Assembly (NCBI GenBank): GCA_964421785.1
Contig: CAYQZG010000013.1
Span: forward strand, 1-47,809
Direction: 5' to 3'
Length of the DNA stretch: 47,809 nucleotides
Source: SKLM01 sp964421785
Lineage (GTDB): Bacteria > Chloroflexota > Anaerolineae > B4-G1
Part shown: in pieces, positions 24,939 through 33,699 of the stretch
Layout: every line of letters begins with the position of its first letter
Position numbering within the stretch: the stretch's first letter is position 1
The notes under the pieces: generated by a model
What the model was told of the DNA's origin: nothing
Seen by the model: only the letters and a program-made list of their open reading frames with translations
Databases searched by the model: none
Program-made: the position numbers and the translations under genes

Positions 24939-26894
24939 ATGCGCGTCATCGGCACGGCTGGTCACGTAGATCACGGTAAATCTGCCCTGATCCTCGCCCT
25001 GACGGGGATTGACCCGGATCGACTTCGGGAGGAGAAGGAGCGAGGCCTGACCATCGACCTGGGGTTTGCTTGGCTCACGCTGCCCAATGGTGAACCCGTG
25101 GGCATCGTTGACGTGCCTGGTCATCGCGATTTCATTGAGAACATGCTGGCCGGCGTGGGCAGCATCGATGGAACGATCTTTGTCGTCGCTGCCGATGAGA
25201 GCGTGATGCCCCAGACCCGAGAGCACCTGGCCATCCTGGACCTGTTGGGGATCGGGACAGGCGTCGTCGCCATCACCAAGATCGATCTCGCGGAGAGCGA
25301 TGAATGGCTTGAGTTGGTGATGGAGGACGTCGCCGAGACGCTGGCGGGGACCGTCTTGGAGGATGCGCCGCTGGTGTTGACCTCCGCCCAGGACAGGCGC
25401 GGCCTTGATCGACTGTTGGATGAGCTGCAGAGCGTCCTCGCCGATACCGAATCCCAGCGTGACCGTGGTCGCCCTCGGTTGTCCATTGATCGGGTCTTCA
25501 CCGTCAGCGGGTTCGGCACCGTTGTCACCGGCACCCTAATCGATGGTTGCTTGGAGACGGGGCAGGAGGTGGAGATTCAGCCTGAGGGGCTGAAAGCTCG
25601 TATTCGTGGCCTTCAGACCCATAAAGAGAAGATCGAGCAGGCCGTGCCGGGCAGCCGCGTGGCGATCAATCTCAGTGGTGTTGACAGGCATCAGCTCAAG
25701 CGTGGTGATGTGGTGACCTCCCCAGGCTGGCTGCACGCGACCACGCTGGTGGACGTGCGAATGCGCTACTTGCCCGATATCCTTTGGCCGGATCTGGGAC
25801 AGTTTGCACAGCCCGATCCCGGGCCGCGCTCGCTGCGTCACAACACGGAGCTCAAGTTCTACACGGGTGCAGCCCAAGTGATGGCCCGTGTACGTCTCCT
25901 GGGACAAGAGGCGCTGCTGCCGGAACAGGTCGGCTGGGTGCAACTGGAGCTTCGAGAGCCGGTGGCGATGGTGAGGGGAGATCGCTACATCGTCCGCCTG
26001 CCCTCGCCCCCCACGACTGTTGGCGGAGGTATCGTAGTCGATCCGAATCCCGGCCGCAAACATCGCCGCTTCCGTCCCCAGGTCATCGATCGTCTGGAGA
26101 CGCTGGCAGGGGGTAACCCTGCGGAGATCCTGTTGCAGGCTCTTGAGCGGCAGGGCCCCGCTCCGGCCGACGACTTACTGGAGACCAGTCAGCTCGGCGA
26201 CGCTGCCGCCGACGCTCTTGTTGAGCTTCTGAAGGGCGGGCAAGCGGTACGCCTGGCTGGAGCCGCAGGCCAGGATATCGATGATGTAGAACAGCTCGTC
26301 TCCTCCAAGACCCTGATTGTGAGCCGGGAATGGTGGTCCCGCCTGGTAGAGCGTGTCGTCGACACTCTATCATCCTATCACCAGACGTTGCCCCTGCGAA
26401 AAGGAATGCCCCGCGAGGCGCTGCGCAGTAGTTTGCATCTGTCCCCCCAGGCTTTCGACGCGGCGATGGCGCGCGCCCATGGTGCGGACGTCGTTGTTGA
26501 TGAAGGAGCCACTGTGCGGCTGCCTTCCCATACAGTCAAGCTGACGCAGCGGCAGCAGCAGCACGTTGAGGCGTTGCTGTCTCGCTTCCATCGTCATCCC
26601 TATGCGACGCCGTCGGTCAAGGAATGCATAGATGTGGCCGGTGAGGAGGTGTACAGGGTCCTGATCAGCCGACGCGACCTCGTGCAGATCTCGCCAGACG
26701 TCGTCTTCTTGCCGGAGACCTACCGGGACATGGTGGAACGGATTCGGGCGTGGATCGAGCGCGAAGGCGATGTCACGCTAGCCGAGGTAAGGGATATGTT
26801 CGATTCGAGTCGGAAGTACGCGCAGGCTCTCTTGGAGCACTTGGACGATATAGGTGTCACGAAGCGACTTGGAGACAAGCGGATTCTGCGCTGA
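24939..26894 (+). CDS. selB: Selenocysteine-specific translation elongation factor
   Basis: SelB delivers Sec-tRNA to UGA codons that carry a SECIS element. This copy has 651 residues, close to the family's usual length. The GTPase domain has GHVDHGKS (G1), a RGLTIDLGFAW region, DVPGHRDFIENM (G3) and TKID (G4). The OB-like domains follow (VSGFGTVVTGTLIDG), and the C-terminal half contains the winged-helix modules that bind the mRNA hairpin, ending QALLEHLDDIGVTKRLGDKR. The ribosome binding site AGGGGAG lies six bases before ATG 24939. It is 12 bp behind the coiled-coil gene. SelA, selD and selC are not in the window, and none of the complete neighbours has an obvious in-frame UGA, so its clients are elsewhere. 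Confidence 0.93.
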   Translation: MRVIGTAGHVDHGKSALILALTGIDPDRLREEKERGLTIDLGFAWLTLPNGEPVGIVDVPGHRDFIENMLAGVGSIDGTIFVVAADESVMPQTREHLAILDLLGIGTGVVAITKIDLAESDEWLELVMEDVAETLAGTVLEDAPLVLTSAQDRRGLDRLLDELQSVLADTESQRDRGRPRLSIDRVFTVSGFGTVVTGTLIDGCLETGQEVEIQPEGLKARIRGLQTHKEKIEQAVPGSRVAINLSGVDRHQLKRGDVVTSPGWLHATTLVDVRMRYLPDILWPDLGQFAQPDPGPRSLRHNTELKFYTGAAQVMARVRLLGQEALLPEQVGWVQLELREPVAMVRGDRYIVRLPSPPTTVGGGIVVDPNPGRKHRRFRPQVIDRLETLAGGNPAEILLQALERQGPAPADDLLETSQLGDAAADALVELLKGGQAVRLAGAAGQDIDDVEQLVSSKTLIVSREWWSRLVERVVDTLSSYHQTLPLRKGMPREALRSSLHLSPQAFDAAMARAHGADVVVDEGATVRLPSHTVKLTQRQQQHVEALLSRFHRHPYATPSVKECIDVAGEEVYRVLISRRDLVQISPDVVFLPETYRDMVERIRAWIEREGDVTLAEVRDMFDSSRKYAQALLEHLDDIGVTKRLGDKRILR

Positions 26895-26911
26895 AGGTGA
26901 GGGGTGACCCT

Positions 26912-27514
26912 ATGGGCACGTTGAAGCTGCTCGGAATCTCGGGGAGCCCCCGCGAGGGCGCGACGAGCTATGTCGTCAAGGAGGCCCTGGCGTTTGCGCG
27001 AACCCTGAGGGACGTCGATACAACGTTTATATCTGTGCGGGGGAAAGAGATCAATTTCTGCATTCACTGCGACTACTGCGTGCGGAAGAAAGAAGGGTGC
27101 GTCTTCGAGGACGATGTGGCGGCGATGTACCCCAGCATGTTGAGGGCTGACGCATGGCTGCTGGGAACGCCGGTCTATCATGGCACGCTCTCCGGGCAGC
27201 TGAAGGCCATCCTCGATCGATGCAGGGCGGTCGTCGCCAAGGATATTGATGCTTTCAAGGACAAGATCGGCGCGGCAGTGGCAGTGGGAGGTGATCGGGC
27301 CGGTGGGCAGGAGCTCGCGATCATGGCGATCCACGCTTTCTACCTGGCCAACAAGATGATCCCGGTCAGTGGCGGCCCGTTTGGTGCAAACCTAGGCGGC
27401 ACAGTCTGGTCCGTCGATGAGGGAGCCGAGGGTGCCGAGGCCGACGACGTGGGGATGGAAAGCGTGCGGCAGACAGTCAGGCGTCTCGTCGAGCTGACTC
27501 AGGCGACGAGGTGA
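26912..27514 (+). CDS. NADPH-dependent FMN reductase-like flavoprotein
   Basis: The 200-residue protein has a flavodoxin-like fold. LLGISGSPREGATSYVVKEAL is the FMN phosphate loop, and WLLGTPVYHGTLSGQLKAILDR is the second flavin-contacting segment of the iron-sulfur flavoprotein / NADPH-dependent FMN reductase group. NFCIHCDYCVRKKEGC carries four closely spaced cysteines (CxxCxxC with another six residues on), as in iron-sulfur flavoproteins that bind a 4Fe-4S cluster, so it may be an electron-transfer protein. ATG 26912 is 17 bp after selB, with GAGGGG seven bases upstream. A longer in-frame start inside selB is unlikely. The redox partner is unknown. Confidence 0.82.
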   Translation: MGTLKLLGISGSPREGATSYVVKEALAFARTLRDVDTTFISVRGKEINFCIHCDYCVRKKEGCVFEDDVAAMYPSMLRADAWLLGTPVYHGTLSGQLKAILDRCRAVVAKDIDAFKDKIGAAVAVGGDRAGGQELAIMAIHAFYLANKMIPVSGGPFGANLGGTVWSVDEGAEGAEADDVGMESVRQTVRRLVELTQATR

Positions 27515-27577
27515 CGCTCTCGTTAGGAGGGAGGGGATGGCTGCGTCTGAAGCAGACAGGACAAAGTGGGACGTGTT

Positions 27578-28321
27578 ATGGAATCACACTGGTTACGCCA
27601 TCTGCTGGTAGATGTAGAGAAAGGGGAGCTGAGCATCGACGAGGCCCTGGAGCGCCTGAAGGGATTTCCCTACGAGGATCTGGAGTTCGCGCGCTTGGAC
27701 AGCCATCGAACGCTGCGCAAGGGGTTTCCCGAGGTCATCTTCTGTCCGGGCAAGACGGTTGGACAGATCGTGGGGATCGTGGAGCGCATCCGTGCCCGGG
27801 AAGGTCGAGTGATGGCCGCCCGCGCCAGCGCCGAGGTGGCGGAAGCTCTGGAGGAGGCGTTTCCCGACGCTGTCCATCACGCCGCTGCGCGCATGGTCGT
27901 CGTCGGGGAGCCAGCGCCGTCGAGCGGGCGCGGGACCGTCCTCGTCGTGAGCGCCGGCACAGCAGATATCCCGGTAGCCGATGAGGCTGCCGTCACCGTC
28001 CAGACGCTCGGCAGCGACGTGGAACGGCTCTACGATGTGGGCGTGGCCGGCATCCATCGTCTGTTCGGAAACCGGGAGCGGCTCTTCGACGCTAATGTCT
28101 TGGTGGTGGCGGCCGGTATGGAGGGCGCGCTGGCCAGCGTCGTGGCTGGCCTGGTGGACCGTCCTGTGGTTGCGGTCCCCACCAGCGTGGGCTACGGTGC
28201 CAGCTTTGGCGGCCTGTCGGCGCTGCTGACGATGCTCAACAGTTGTGCTCCAGGTGTCTCGGTGGTCAACATCGATAACGGCTTCGGTGCGGGTTATGTG
28301 GCTCATTTGATCAACCAATAG
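27578..28321 (+). CDS. larB: Nickel-pincer cofactor biosynthesis protein LarB
   Basis: LarB carboxylates and hydrolyses nicotinic acid adenine dinucleotide, the first step towards the nickel-pincer nucleotide cofactor of lactate racemase and related enzymes. The 247-residue protein begins with the short helical segment VEKGELSIDEALERLKGFPYEDLEFARLD. Its PurE-like domain has VVSAGTADIPVADEAAVT, DVGVAGIHRLF, VVAAGMEGALASVVAGLVD and PTSVGYGASFGGLSALLTML, all characteristic. ATG 27578 is preferred over GTG 27566; neither has a strong ribosome binding site. The next gene is larC, 16 bp away. The sulfur-inserting partner (larE) and an apo-enzyme (larA) are not in the window. Confidence 0.92.
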   Translation: MESHWLRHLLVDVEKGELSIDEALERLKGFPYEDLEFARLDSHRTLRKGFPEVIFCPGKTVGQIVGIVERIRAREGRVMAARASAEVAEALEEAFPDAVHHAAARMVVVGEPAPSSGRGTVLVVSAGTADIPVADEAAVTVQTLGSDVERLYDVGVAGIHRLFGNRERLFDANVLVVAAGMEGALASVVAGLVDRPVVAVPTSVGYGASFGGLSALLTMLNSCAPGVSVVNIDNGFGAGYVAHLINQ

Positions 28322-28337
28322 AGCGAGAGGGAGACTG

Positions 28338-29546
28338 ATGAGCGTTGCGTATCTTGATTGTTTCTCCGGCATCAGCGGCAACATGGTCCTGGGAGCGCTG
28401 CTCGATGCTGGTCTGGAGCTGGACGACCTGCAGGAGGAACTCGCCCACCTGGGTCTCTCTGGCTACGTGATTCACGCTGATGCCGTGAAGCGGCGCGGCC
28501 TGAGCGGCACGCACGTCACTGTCGAGATAGAGGATCAGGGACCGGAACGTCACTTTCACGACATTGAGGCCATCATCACCGGCAGCGACCTGCCGGAGCG
28601 CATCCAGCGGCGGAGCTTGACTGTCTTCCGACGCCTGGCCGAGGCGGAGGCGAAGGTCCACGGTATGCCCGTCGATCACGTCCATTTTCATGAGGTCGGC
28701 GCTGTGGATGCTATCGTCGATGTCGTTGGCGCCGTGGTCGGCTTCGACCTGCTCGGCGTTGAGCACACCTATGCCTCACCGGTTCGGGTTGGTCGGGGGA
28801 CGGTCACCTGCGCGCACGGCGTCATGCCCGTGCCCGCGCCGGCGACGGCTGAGCTGCTGAAGGGTGTGCCCACCTATGGACGGGATGTGGATGCAGAGCT
28901 GGCGACGCCCACCGGCGCGGCGATCCTCACCACGTTGGTGGAGAGCTTTGGCGCTGCCCCGCCCATGGCTGTGGCACAGATCGGCTACGGCGCCGGTACG
29001 CGCGAACTACCACACCCGAACCTGCTGCGGGTCTCGATCGGAGAGAGCGCCGAAGGCGCTGCCGGCTATGAGCAAGACCAAGTCACCGTCATCGAGATGA
29101 ATATCGACGACATGAACCCCGAGTTCTACGAATACGTCATGACGCGTCTCTTCGACGCTGGCGCCGTTGACGTGTTCCTGACCCCGATCGCGATGAAGCA
29201 GAACCGCCCCGGCGTGCAGTTGAGCGTCCTGGTAGCGGAGGGCCGGGTGCCCGAGGTGGTGGACGTGCTGTTCACCGAGACCACGACCATCGGCGTGCGG
29301 TTCACAGCCGCGCAACGCTGGAAGCTCAGGCGCGAGCGTATCGAGGTGGAGACGCCCTACGGCGCGGTGAGCGTCAAGGTGGCCTCTCGCGGTGAGACGG
29401 TGATGAATGTGGCGCCGGAGCTCCGGGACTGCCGTCGCCGGGCCGAGGAGCGCGACGTCCCTCTGAAGGTCGTCTATCAGGCGGCTCAGGAGGCTGCCCG
29501 TGCCTTAGTCGCCACCTTCCCGAAAGCAGAAAAGGAAGACTCGTGA
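28338..29546 (+). CDS. larC: Nickel-pincer cofactor biosynthesis protein LarC, single ORF
   Basis: LarC is the CTP-dependent nickel insertase that completes the nickel-pincer nucleotide. The 402-residue protein starts AYLDCFSGISGNMVLGALLDAG and has the HVHFHEVGAVDAIVDVVGA and TPTGAAILTTLVE motifs, then IEMNIDDMNPEFYEYVMTRLF and QNRPGVQLSVLV. In Lactiplantibacillus the gene is split by a programmed frameshift; here the two parts are one continuous frame. AGGGAG lies four bases before ATG 28338. Coupled to larB, it suggests that this cell makes the cofactor. It ends 66 bp before the stop of the convergent BTAD regulator. Confidence 0.92.
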   Translation: MSVAYLDCFSGISGNMVLGALLDAGLELDDLQEELAHLGLSGYVIHADAVKRRGLSGTHVTVEIEDQGPERHFHDIEAIITGSDLPERIQRRSLTVFRRLAEAEAKVHGMPVDHVHFHEVGAVDAIVDVVGAVVGFDLLGVEHTYASPVRVGRGTVTCAHGVMPVPAPATAELLKGVPTYGRDVDAELATPTGAAILTTLVESFGAAPPMAVAQIGYGAGTRELPHPNLLRVSIGESAEGAAGYEQDQVTVIEMNIDDMNPEFYEYVMTRLFDAGAVDVFLTPIAMKQNRPGVQLSVLVAEGRVPEVVDVLFTETTTIGVRFTAAQRWKLRRERIEVETPYGAVSVKVASRGETVMNVAPELRDCRRRAEERDVPLKVVYQAAQEAARALVATFPKAEKEDS

Positions 29547-29612
29547 ACAACGACCAAACGCCCACACCAACCCAGCCCCACCGCCAACCAACCATCGCAG
29601 CTTTCGGGAAGG

Positions 29613-32600
29613 TTACACCTCCCCCCGCTGCTGCAACACGCGGCTCAGGTCCACCGCGGCCCGCAGCTCCCAGGATCTGGCCCGCTGCTGGCGGGCTACC
29701 TCGACGGCCTGTCGAAAAGAGGCTTCTGCGTCCGGCGCTGGCGCCGCATCGTCTTCATGGAGGGCCAGCAACATCTCACCCCGCAGCCGATGAAGTTCCG
29801 CCTCGACTATGCGCTCGCCGCTCTGGCGCACAGCCGCGAATGCCTCATCCAGGGCGTCCCGTGCCTTCTCCAACTGCCCTGCCTCCAGGCAGGCGCCCGC
29901 CAACAGGCCGAGGTATAGAGAGGCCCAAGCCTGCGTGCCCGTTGCCTGCCAATCTTCCAACCCCTCCTGCATCTCCTTGATTCCGGCCTTGACCAGACCC
30001 TGGTGGACCATCGTCCTCCCACGGGCCACGCGCACGCCCGCGACGCTGAGTCCCAGTCTGTGGTCCACAGCGAGATCCGTGAAAGCGTCGGTCAGGCCCG
30101 GAATGGCCTCGTACTCCCTGCCCAGCAAGCGCGGGATGATGTTCCCCACCAGCAAGGCCATGGCCACGCTGGGCGGATGGTCCATCTCCTCGGCCAGGCG
30201 GCGCGCGTCCTCACCGAGCTGGCGCGCTTGATCGGGGTAGCCTAGGAGCCACGTTGCCCAGGCGGCGAACGATCGGTAGACGACCCGGGGGTCTCGGCCC
30301 CGCACGTCGAGCATGGCCTGGTGATGCGCAGCATCGACCTCCAGCGTCCGCTCCAGGTATCGGAGGGCGGCGAGGGGGTCTCCCCGATACAGCAACGTCA
30401 TGCCGAGAACCTGGGCTGCCCAGACGACGTGCCCCGGTGCGTCCACCCGTTCCGCCAGCGCCAAGGCCCGTTCGGCCAGGTCAATCGCTCTAGGGAACTC
30501 CGCCCGAAAGCTGTGGAAGCCGGCCAATGAGATGAGAGCCGGGATGAGGGTTTGTTCCTCGTCCAGGCGTAGCCCGAGCTCGTGCAGGCGGGCGTCGGAG
30601 CGGGCGAGATCGCTGGACGCGTACCCCTGCGTCGCTGTGAGGGGCGCGTACAGCGCCAGCCGCAGGGCGAACTCCTGTCGATCGCGCTCCAGGCTTTCCG
30701 GCAGCGCCTCCAGCAGCTTGAGCCCCCGGGTGAACAGAGCGACGGCTTCCTCGTTTGCCGACAGTCGCACGGCCTCCTTCCCGGCCTGCAGCAGGTAGTC
30801 CACCGCCTTGGGCGTCACCCCCGCCGCCTCGAAGTGGTGCGCCAGCGATCCGCTGATCTCTACCACCTGCTCGCCGTACAGCGCCTCCAGCGCCGTCCCC
30901 ACGGCCTCGTGGAGCCGCGCTCGCTCCACCGCGTCCAGGCCGCCGTACAGGTAGCTCCGGAACAGGGCGTGGCGGAAGCGATAACGGGAGAGGCGCCGTC
31001 CGCCCACCCACCGCACGCTGTCTGCCACCACCAGGCGGTGCTGCCTGCCCAGCGGGCCGCTCAGACGACGGACGATCTGCGCCTCGTCGACGCCCTCCAC
31101 GCGGGCCAGCACCTCGGCGGTGAAGGTCTCGCCCTCCACACCGGCCACCGTCAACGTCTCCCGACACGCCGGGGGTAGCCGGCCGATAAGTTCGGCGATG
31201 ACCCCCTCCACGCGCGCCGGGAGCTGCTCCCAGTCCAGGTCCGGGTCCGCCGTCCAACGACCGGACGCATCCTGCACCAGGCCCCCTCGCTCCTGCAGAC
31301 CTCGCAGGAGTTCCACGGTGAACAGTGGGTTGCCGTTCGTGTGCCGGGTGAGGGTCTCGCGGAACGCGGTGCCCAGCCGGTTCGGCTCGCTGTCCAGGTA
31401 GGCCTCCACGAACTGGCGGCCGTCGGCTCGGTTCAGATCCAGCCGGATATCTCCGAAGCCGCGCTGAAGTTCGTTGACGATCGGCTGCAGGGGGTGCCGC
31501 TCGCCGTCCCGCTCGGAGGCCAGATCGGCGGCCCGGTAGGCGCCGACGATCAGGATGCGCTGGCCCGCCAGGTGCCGTGCCAGGTGAAAGAGCAGGCTGG
31601 CGGTACCGGCGTCAGCCCACTGCAGATCGTCCACCACCAGGAGCAGAGGGTTCCGACGCGCCAGGGCCTGTAGGACGTCGGTCACCTGCTGGAAGAGCTG
31701 CGTCTGCGTCCATGTCGCCGGGTCTGCCCTCGCCTCCTGGCGCGTGGTCAGGTCATTGAGCCGGGCCTGCCAGTCGGCATCCCCCGGTCCAAAGGCCTCG
31801 GCCCGCAGTGCCAAAGCCTTGCTGGGCAGGAAGCGACCGACCAGGTCCGGTCCCTCTCCGACCAACATCTGCAGGGCGTCCGGGAATGCAGCCCACAGGC
31901 GGCGGGCATGCTCGGCCGTGATAGCCCCGCTCGCGCGCCAGGCCTCGACGTCGCCGGTCAGCATCCGCAGAATCTCACAGAAAGGGAGATAGGGATCCCC
32001 AATGCCGGCCTGGGCGCTGCACGTCCCGCTGGCCGCGATCAGATCCCTGTGCGCCGCCATCGCCCACCGCGCGAACGCATCCATGAGCACGGTCTTGCCG
32101 CTGCCCGCAGCCCCGGTGACGAAGACCGCCCGGCCCCGCCCGGCCAACGCTAGGCGGAGGAAGTGGTCCAGCCTCGCCAGCTCCCGTGCCCGACCCACGA
32201 AAGGAGCGGGTTTGCTGACGGGCGCGGGAGTGGAGGGGGGGCTGGTCTGGCGGCTCAGCAACCCGTGCCGGATCTGACGGTGCAGAGCAGTGGTCTGATC
32301 TGCCGGCTCCACGCCCAGCTCCTGCGCCAGCAGGCGTCGACAAGCCTCGTAGTGGGCCAGGGCGGCGCTGCGTCGGTCGCTCAGCGCCAAGAGACGCATC
32401 AGCTGTCGGTGTGCTTCCTCGTCCCACGGCTCCAACTCCAGCAGTCGCCGGGCGTACGGTTCGGCTCGCCGGTACGCGCCGCGCGTCATATGCATCTGAA
32501 TCAGGCGATGGAGCGACGACAGCATCTGCTGGGCCAGGTGTTCCTGCTTGAGCAGCAGCCACGCCTCGAAGGGGGGGCTGCGCACCAGGGAGAACCCCTC

Positions 32601-33056
32601 CAGGAAGCAGCCGCGATAGAGAGCGACGGCGGACTCGAGGTGGCAAATGGCGTCCCTCTCCGGGAACGGCTCCCACCGTGGATGGAGGGGGTGATCGTCG
32701 GTCGAGCGACTGTCTGCGACATGCTGTTCGAAGGCGCTGGCATCCAGCCAGTGGTCGCTGGCCGTGTTGAATTGTAGGGTTTGGCGCGTGATCGTAAGAA
32801 AGGGAGGATCGGCCTGCCGATCGTGAAGCACGTTGCGCAGGTTGTAGAGCGCATAGCGCAGGTTGCTGAGGGCTTGGGTATGCGGCTGGTCGGGCCATAG
32901 GAGGCCCGCTAACCTCTCGCGGCGGTGCGGCCGGCCTGCCTCCACAGCGAGGTACGCCAGCAGCGCTCGAACGTGGTCGTACCTGAAGCCCGTCGCGGGT
33001 TGCTTGCCCAGCGCTACCTGAAAGGGCCCCAGCAGGTGTATCGACAGGTGTGCCAT
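29613..33056 (-). CDS. BTAD/SARP-type regulator with AAA ATPase and TPR domains
   Basis: This is a large transcription activator, 1147 residues. The N-terminal winged helix (about 1-95, LSIHLLGPFQVALGKQP and RRERLAGLLWPDQ) precedes the bacterial transcriptional activation domain (about 105-260, rich in TPR-like helices). An AAA/STAND ATPase (about 285-600) carries Walker A GAAGSGKT (315-322) and Walker B LLLVVDD (471-477). The C-terminal third is TPR-like. SARP-LAL proteins of this kind switch on neighbouring genes when a signal releases the ATPase. AAGGAGG lies four bases before the ATG. The promoter is at 33189-33217, with a 9-bp inverted repeat around its -35. The surface-protein genes on the other strand are natural candidate targets, which is inference from position. 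Confidence 0.88.
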   Translation of the reverse strand: MAHLSIHLLGPFQVALGKQPATGFRYDHVRALLAYLAVEAGRPHRRERLAGLLWPDQPHTQALSNLRYALYNLRNVLHDRQADPPFLTITRQTLQFNTASDHWLDASAFEQHVADSRSTDDHPLHPRWEPFPERDAICHLESAVALYRGCFLEGFSLVRSPPFEAWLLLKQEHLAQQMLSSLHRLIQMHMTRGAYRRAEPYARRLLELEPWDEEAHRQLMRLLALSDRRSAALAHYEACRRLLAQELGVEPADQTTALHRQIRHGLLSRQTSPPSTPAPVSKPAPFVGRARELARLDHFLRLALAGRGRAVFVTGAAGSGKTVLMDAFARWAMAAHRDLIAASGTCSAQAGIGDPYLPFCEILRMLTGDVEAWRASGAITAEHARRLWAAFPDALQMLVGEGPDLVGRFLPSKALALRAEAFGPGDADWQARLNDLTTRQEARADPATWTQTQLFQQVTDVLQALARRNPLLLVVDDLQWADAGTASLLFHLARHLAGQRILIVGAYRAADLASERDGERHPLQPIVNELQRGFGDIRLDLNRADGRQFVEAYLDSEPNRLGTAFRETLTRHTNGNPLFTVELLRGLQERGGLVQDASGRWTADPDLDWEQLPARVEGVIAELIGRLPPACRETLTVAGVEGETFTAEVLARVEGVDEAQIVRRLSGPLGRQHRLVVADSVRWVGGRRLSRYRFRHALFRSYLYGGLDAVERARLHEAVGTALEALYGEQVVEISGSLAHHFEAAGVTPKAVDYLLQAGKEAVRLSANEEAVALFTRGLKLLEALPESLERDRQEFALRLALYAPLTATQGYASSDLARSDARLHELGLRLDEEQTLIPALISLAGFHSFRAEFPRAIDLAERALALAERVDAPGHVVWAAQVLGMTLLYRGDPLAALRYLERTLEVDAAHHQAMLDVRGRDPRVVYRSFAAWATWLLGYPDQARQLGEDARRLAEEMDHPPSVAMALLVGNIIPRLLGREYEAIPGLTDAFTDLAVDHRLGLSVAGVRVARGRTMVHQGLVKAGIKEMQEGLEDWQATGTQAWASLYLGLLAGACLEAGQLEKARDALDEAFAAVRQSGERIVEAELHRLRGEMLLALHEDDAAPAPDAEASFRQAVEVARQQRARSWELRAAVDLSRVLQQRGEV

Positions 33057-33136
33057 CGTTCCTCCTTGAGGAAGCCAAGGCCGTGCTCAGGAAGGCATTC
33101 GTTCTGGCCGAGATAGACCGGTCTGGTGAGCGATCT

Positions 33137-33166
33137 AGGAAGCGAAATCGGTCTTGAACGCTTCCT
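33137..33166. repeat. Hairpin in the BTAD mRNA leader
   Basis: AGGAAGCG (33137-33144) and CGCTTCCT (33159-33166) form an eight-base stem with a 14-base loop. It lies between the promoter and the start of the BTAD gene, about 80 nt before its start codon. Confidence 0.5.
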
Positions 33167-33188
33167 GGTTGCGGTCCAGGCGAACGCT

Positions 33189-33217
33189 ATTGTACCCCAA
33201 CGTGGAAAAATACTCAA
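33189..33217 (-). promoter_or_regulatory. Promoter of the BTAD regulator
   Basis: Minus strand TTGAGT (33217-33212), a 17-bp spacer and TACAAT (33194-33189), giving a leader of about 125 nt. Confidence 0.7.
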
Positions 33218-33240
33218 ATGCCCCCTCCCCATTCCACGTT
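33199..33240. promoter_or_regulatory. Inverted repeat around the BTAD -35 box
   Basis: AACGTGGAA (33199-33207) and TTCCACGTT (33232-33240) are a perfect 9-bp inverted repeat with 24 bases between, centres about three helical turns apart. They flank the -35 hexamer, as expected of an operator. The remainder of 33057-33378 shows no gene. Confidence 0.45.
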
Positions 33241-33378
33241 CTATCCACGATGGTTTCGTAGAATGATCATACCGCGCGAAACGCCCGGCTATGGATTCGA
33301 CGCGAGCGCAAATCCCTTGGCGAGATGCGGATTCAACCTGGAGGACGCGAATGATGAGCCTTTCCCCTAGGAGTTGCT

Positions 33379-33699
33379 GTGTCTGACCGACGACCACGCC
33401 ATCAGTCGTACGTGTTGCGCCTGTGGGAGGTTCGCACCGGCGGCGAGCGGTCCTGGCGTGCCTCTCTGCAGAGCCCCGGCAGCAGCGAGCGTCACGCCTT
33501 TGCCGATCCCCAGTCCCTGTTTCGGTTTCTTCAGCAAGCGATGGAGGGACCGACTGAACACCAGCGTGAGGCAAGAGGCAAGAGGCAGGAGGCACACCAT
33601 GGGAATCAGGAGAGCTTGGATGATGATCTGCAGCGCGGTGACCTTTGGCATCGCCTTGACGCTGATGGTGACAGTCACGGGCGGCGAGGGACATGCTGA
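33379..33699 (+). CDS. Small conserved-looking protein overlapping the surface-protein gene
   Basis: This is a GTG-started frame of 106 codons with AGGAG five bases upstream (33369-33373). The first 55 residues (YVLRLWEVRTGGERSWRASL, then a FADPQSLFRFLQQAME segment) look like a compact domain that I have seen as short Chloroflexota proteins; this is recollection, not a search. The rest of the frame lies over a GAGGCA-type tandem repeat and the signal-peptide coding region of the next gene, in another frame (101-bp overlap), and is probably unconstrained. It lies between the BTAD regulator and the FG-GAP gene, so it may be the first gene of the surface-protein unit. Function unknown. Confidence 0.5.
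   Translation: MSDRRPRHQSYVLRLWEVRTGGERSWRASLQSPGSSERHAFADPQSLFRFLQQAMEGPTEHQREARGKRQEAHHGNQESLDDDLQRGDLWHRLDADGDSHGRRGTC

Noticed and set aside
31975..33078. A 367-codon minus-strand frame overlapping the BTAD regulator in another frame
   Set aside because: Arg/Pro/Gly-rich translation typical of an out-of-frame read of high-GC DNA; the BTAD frame carries all motifs.
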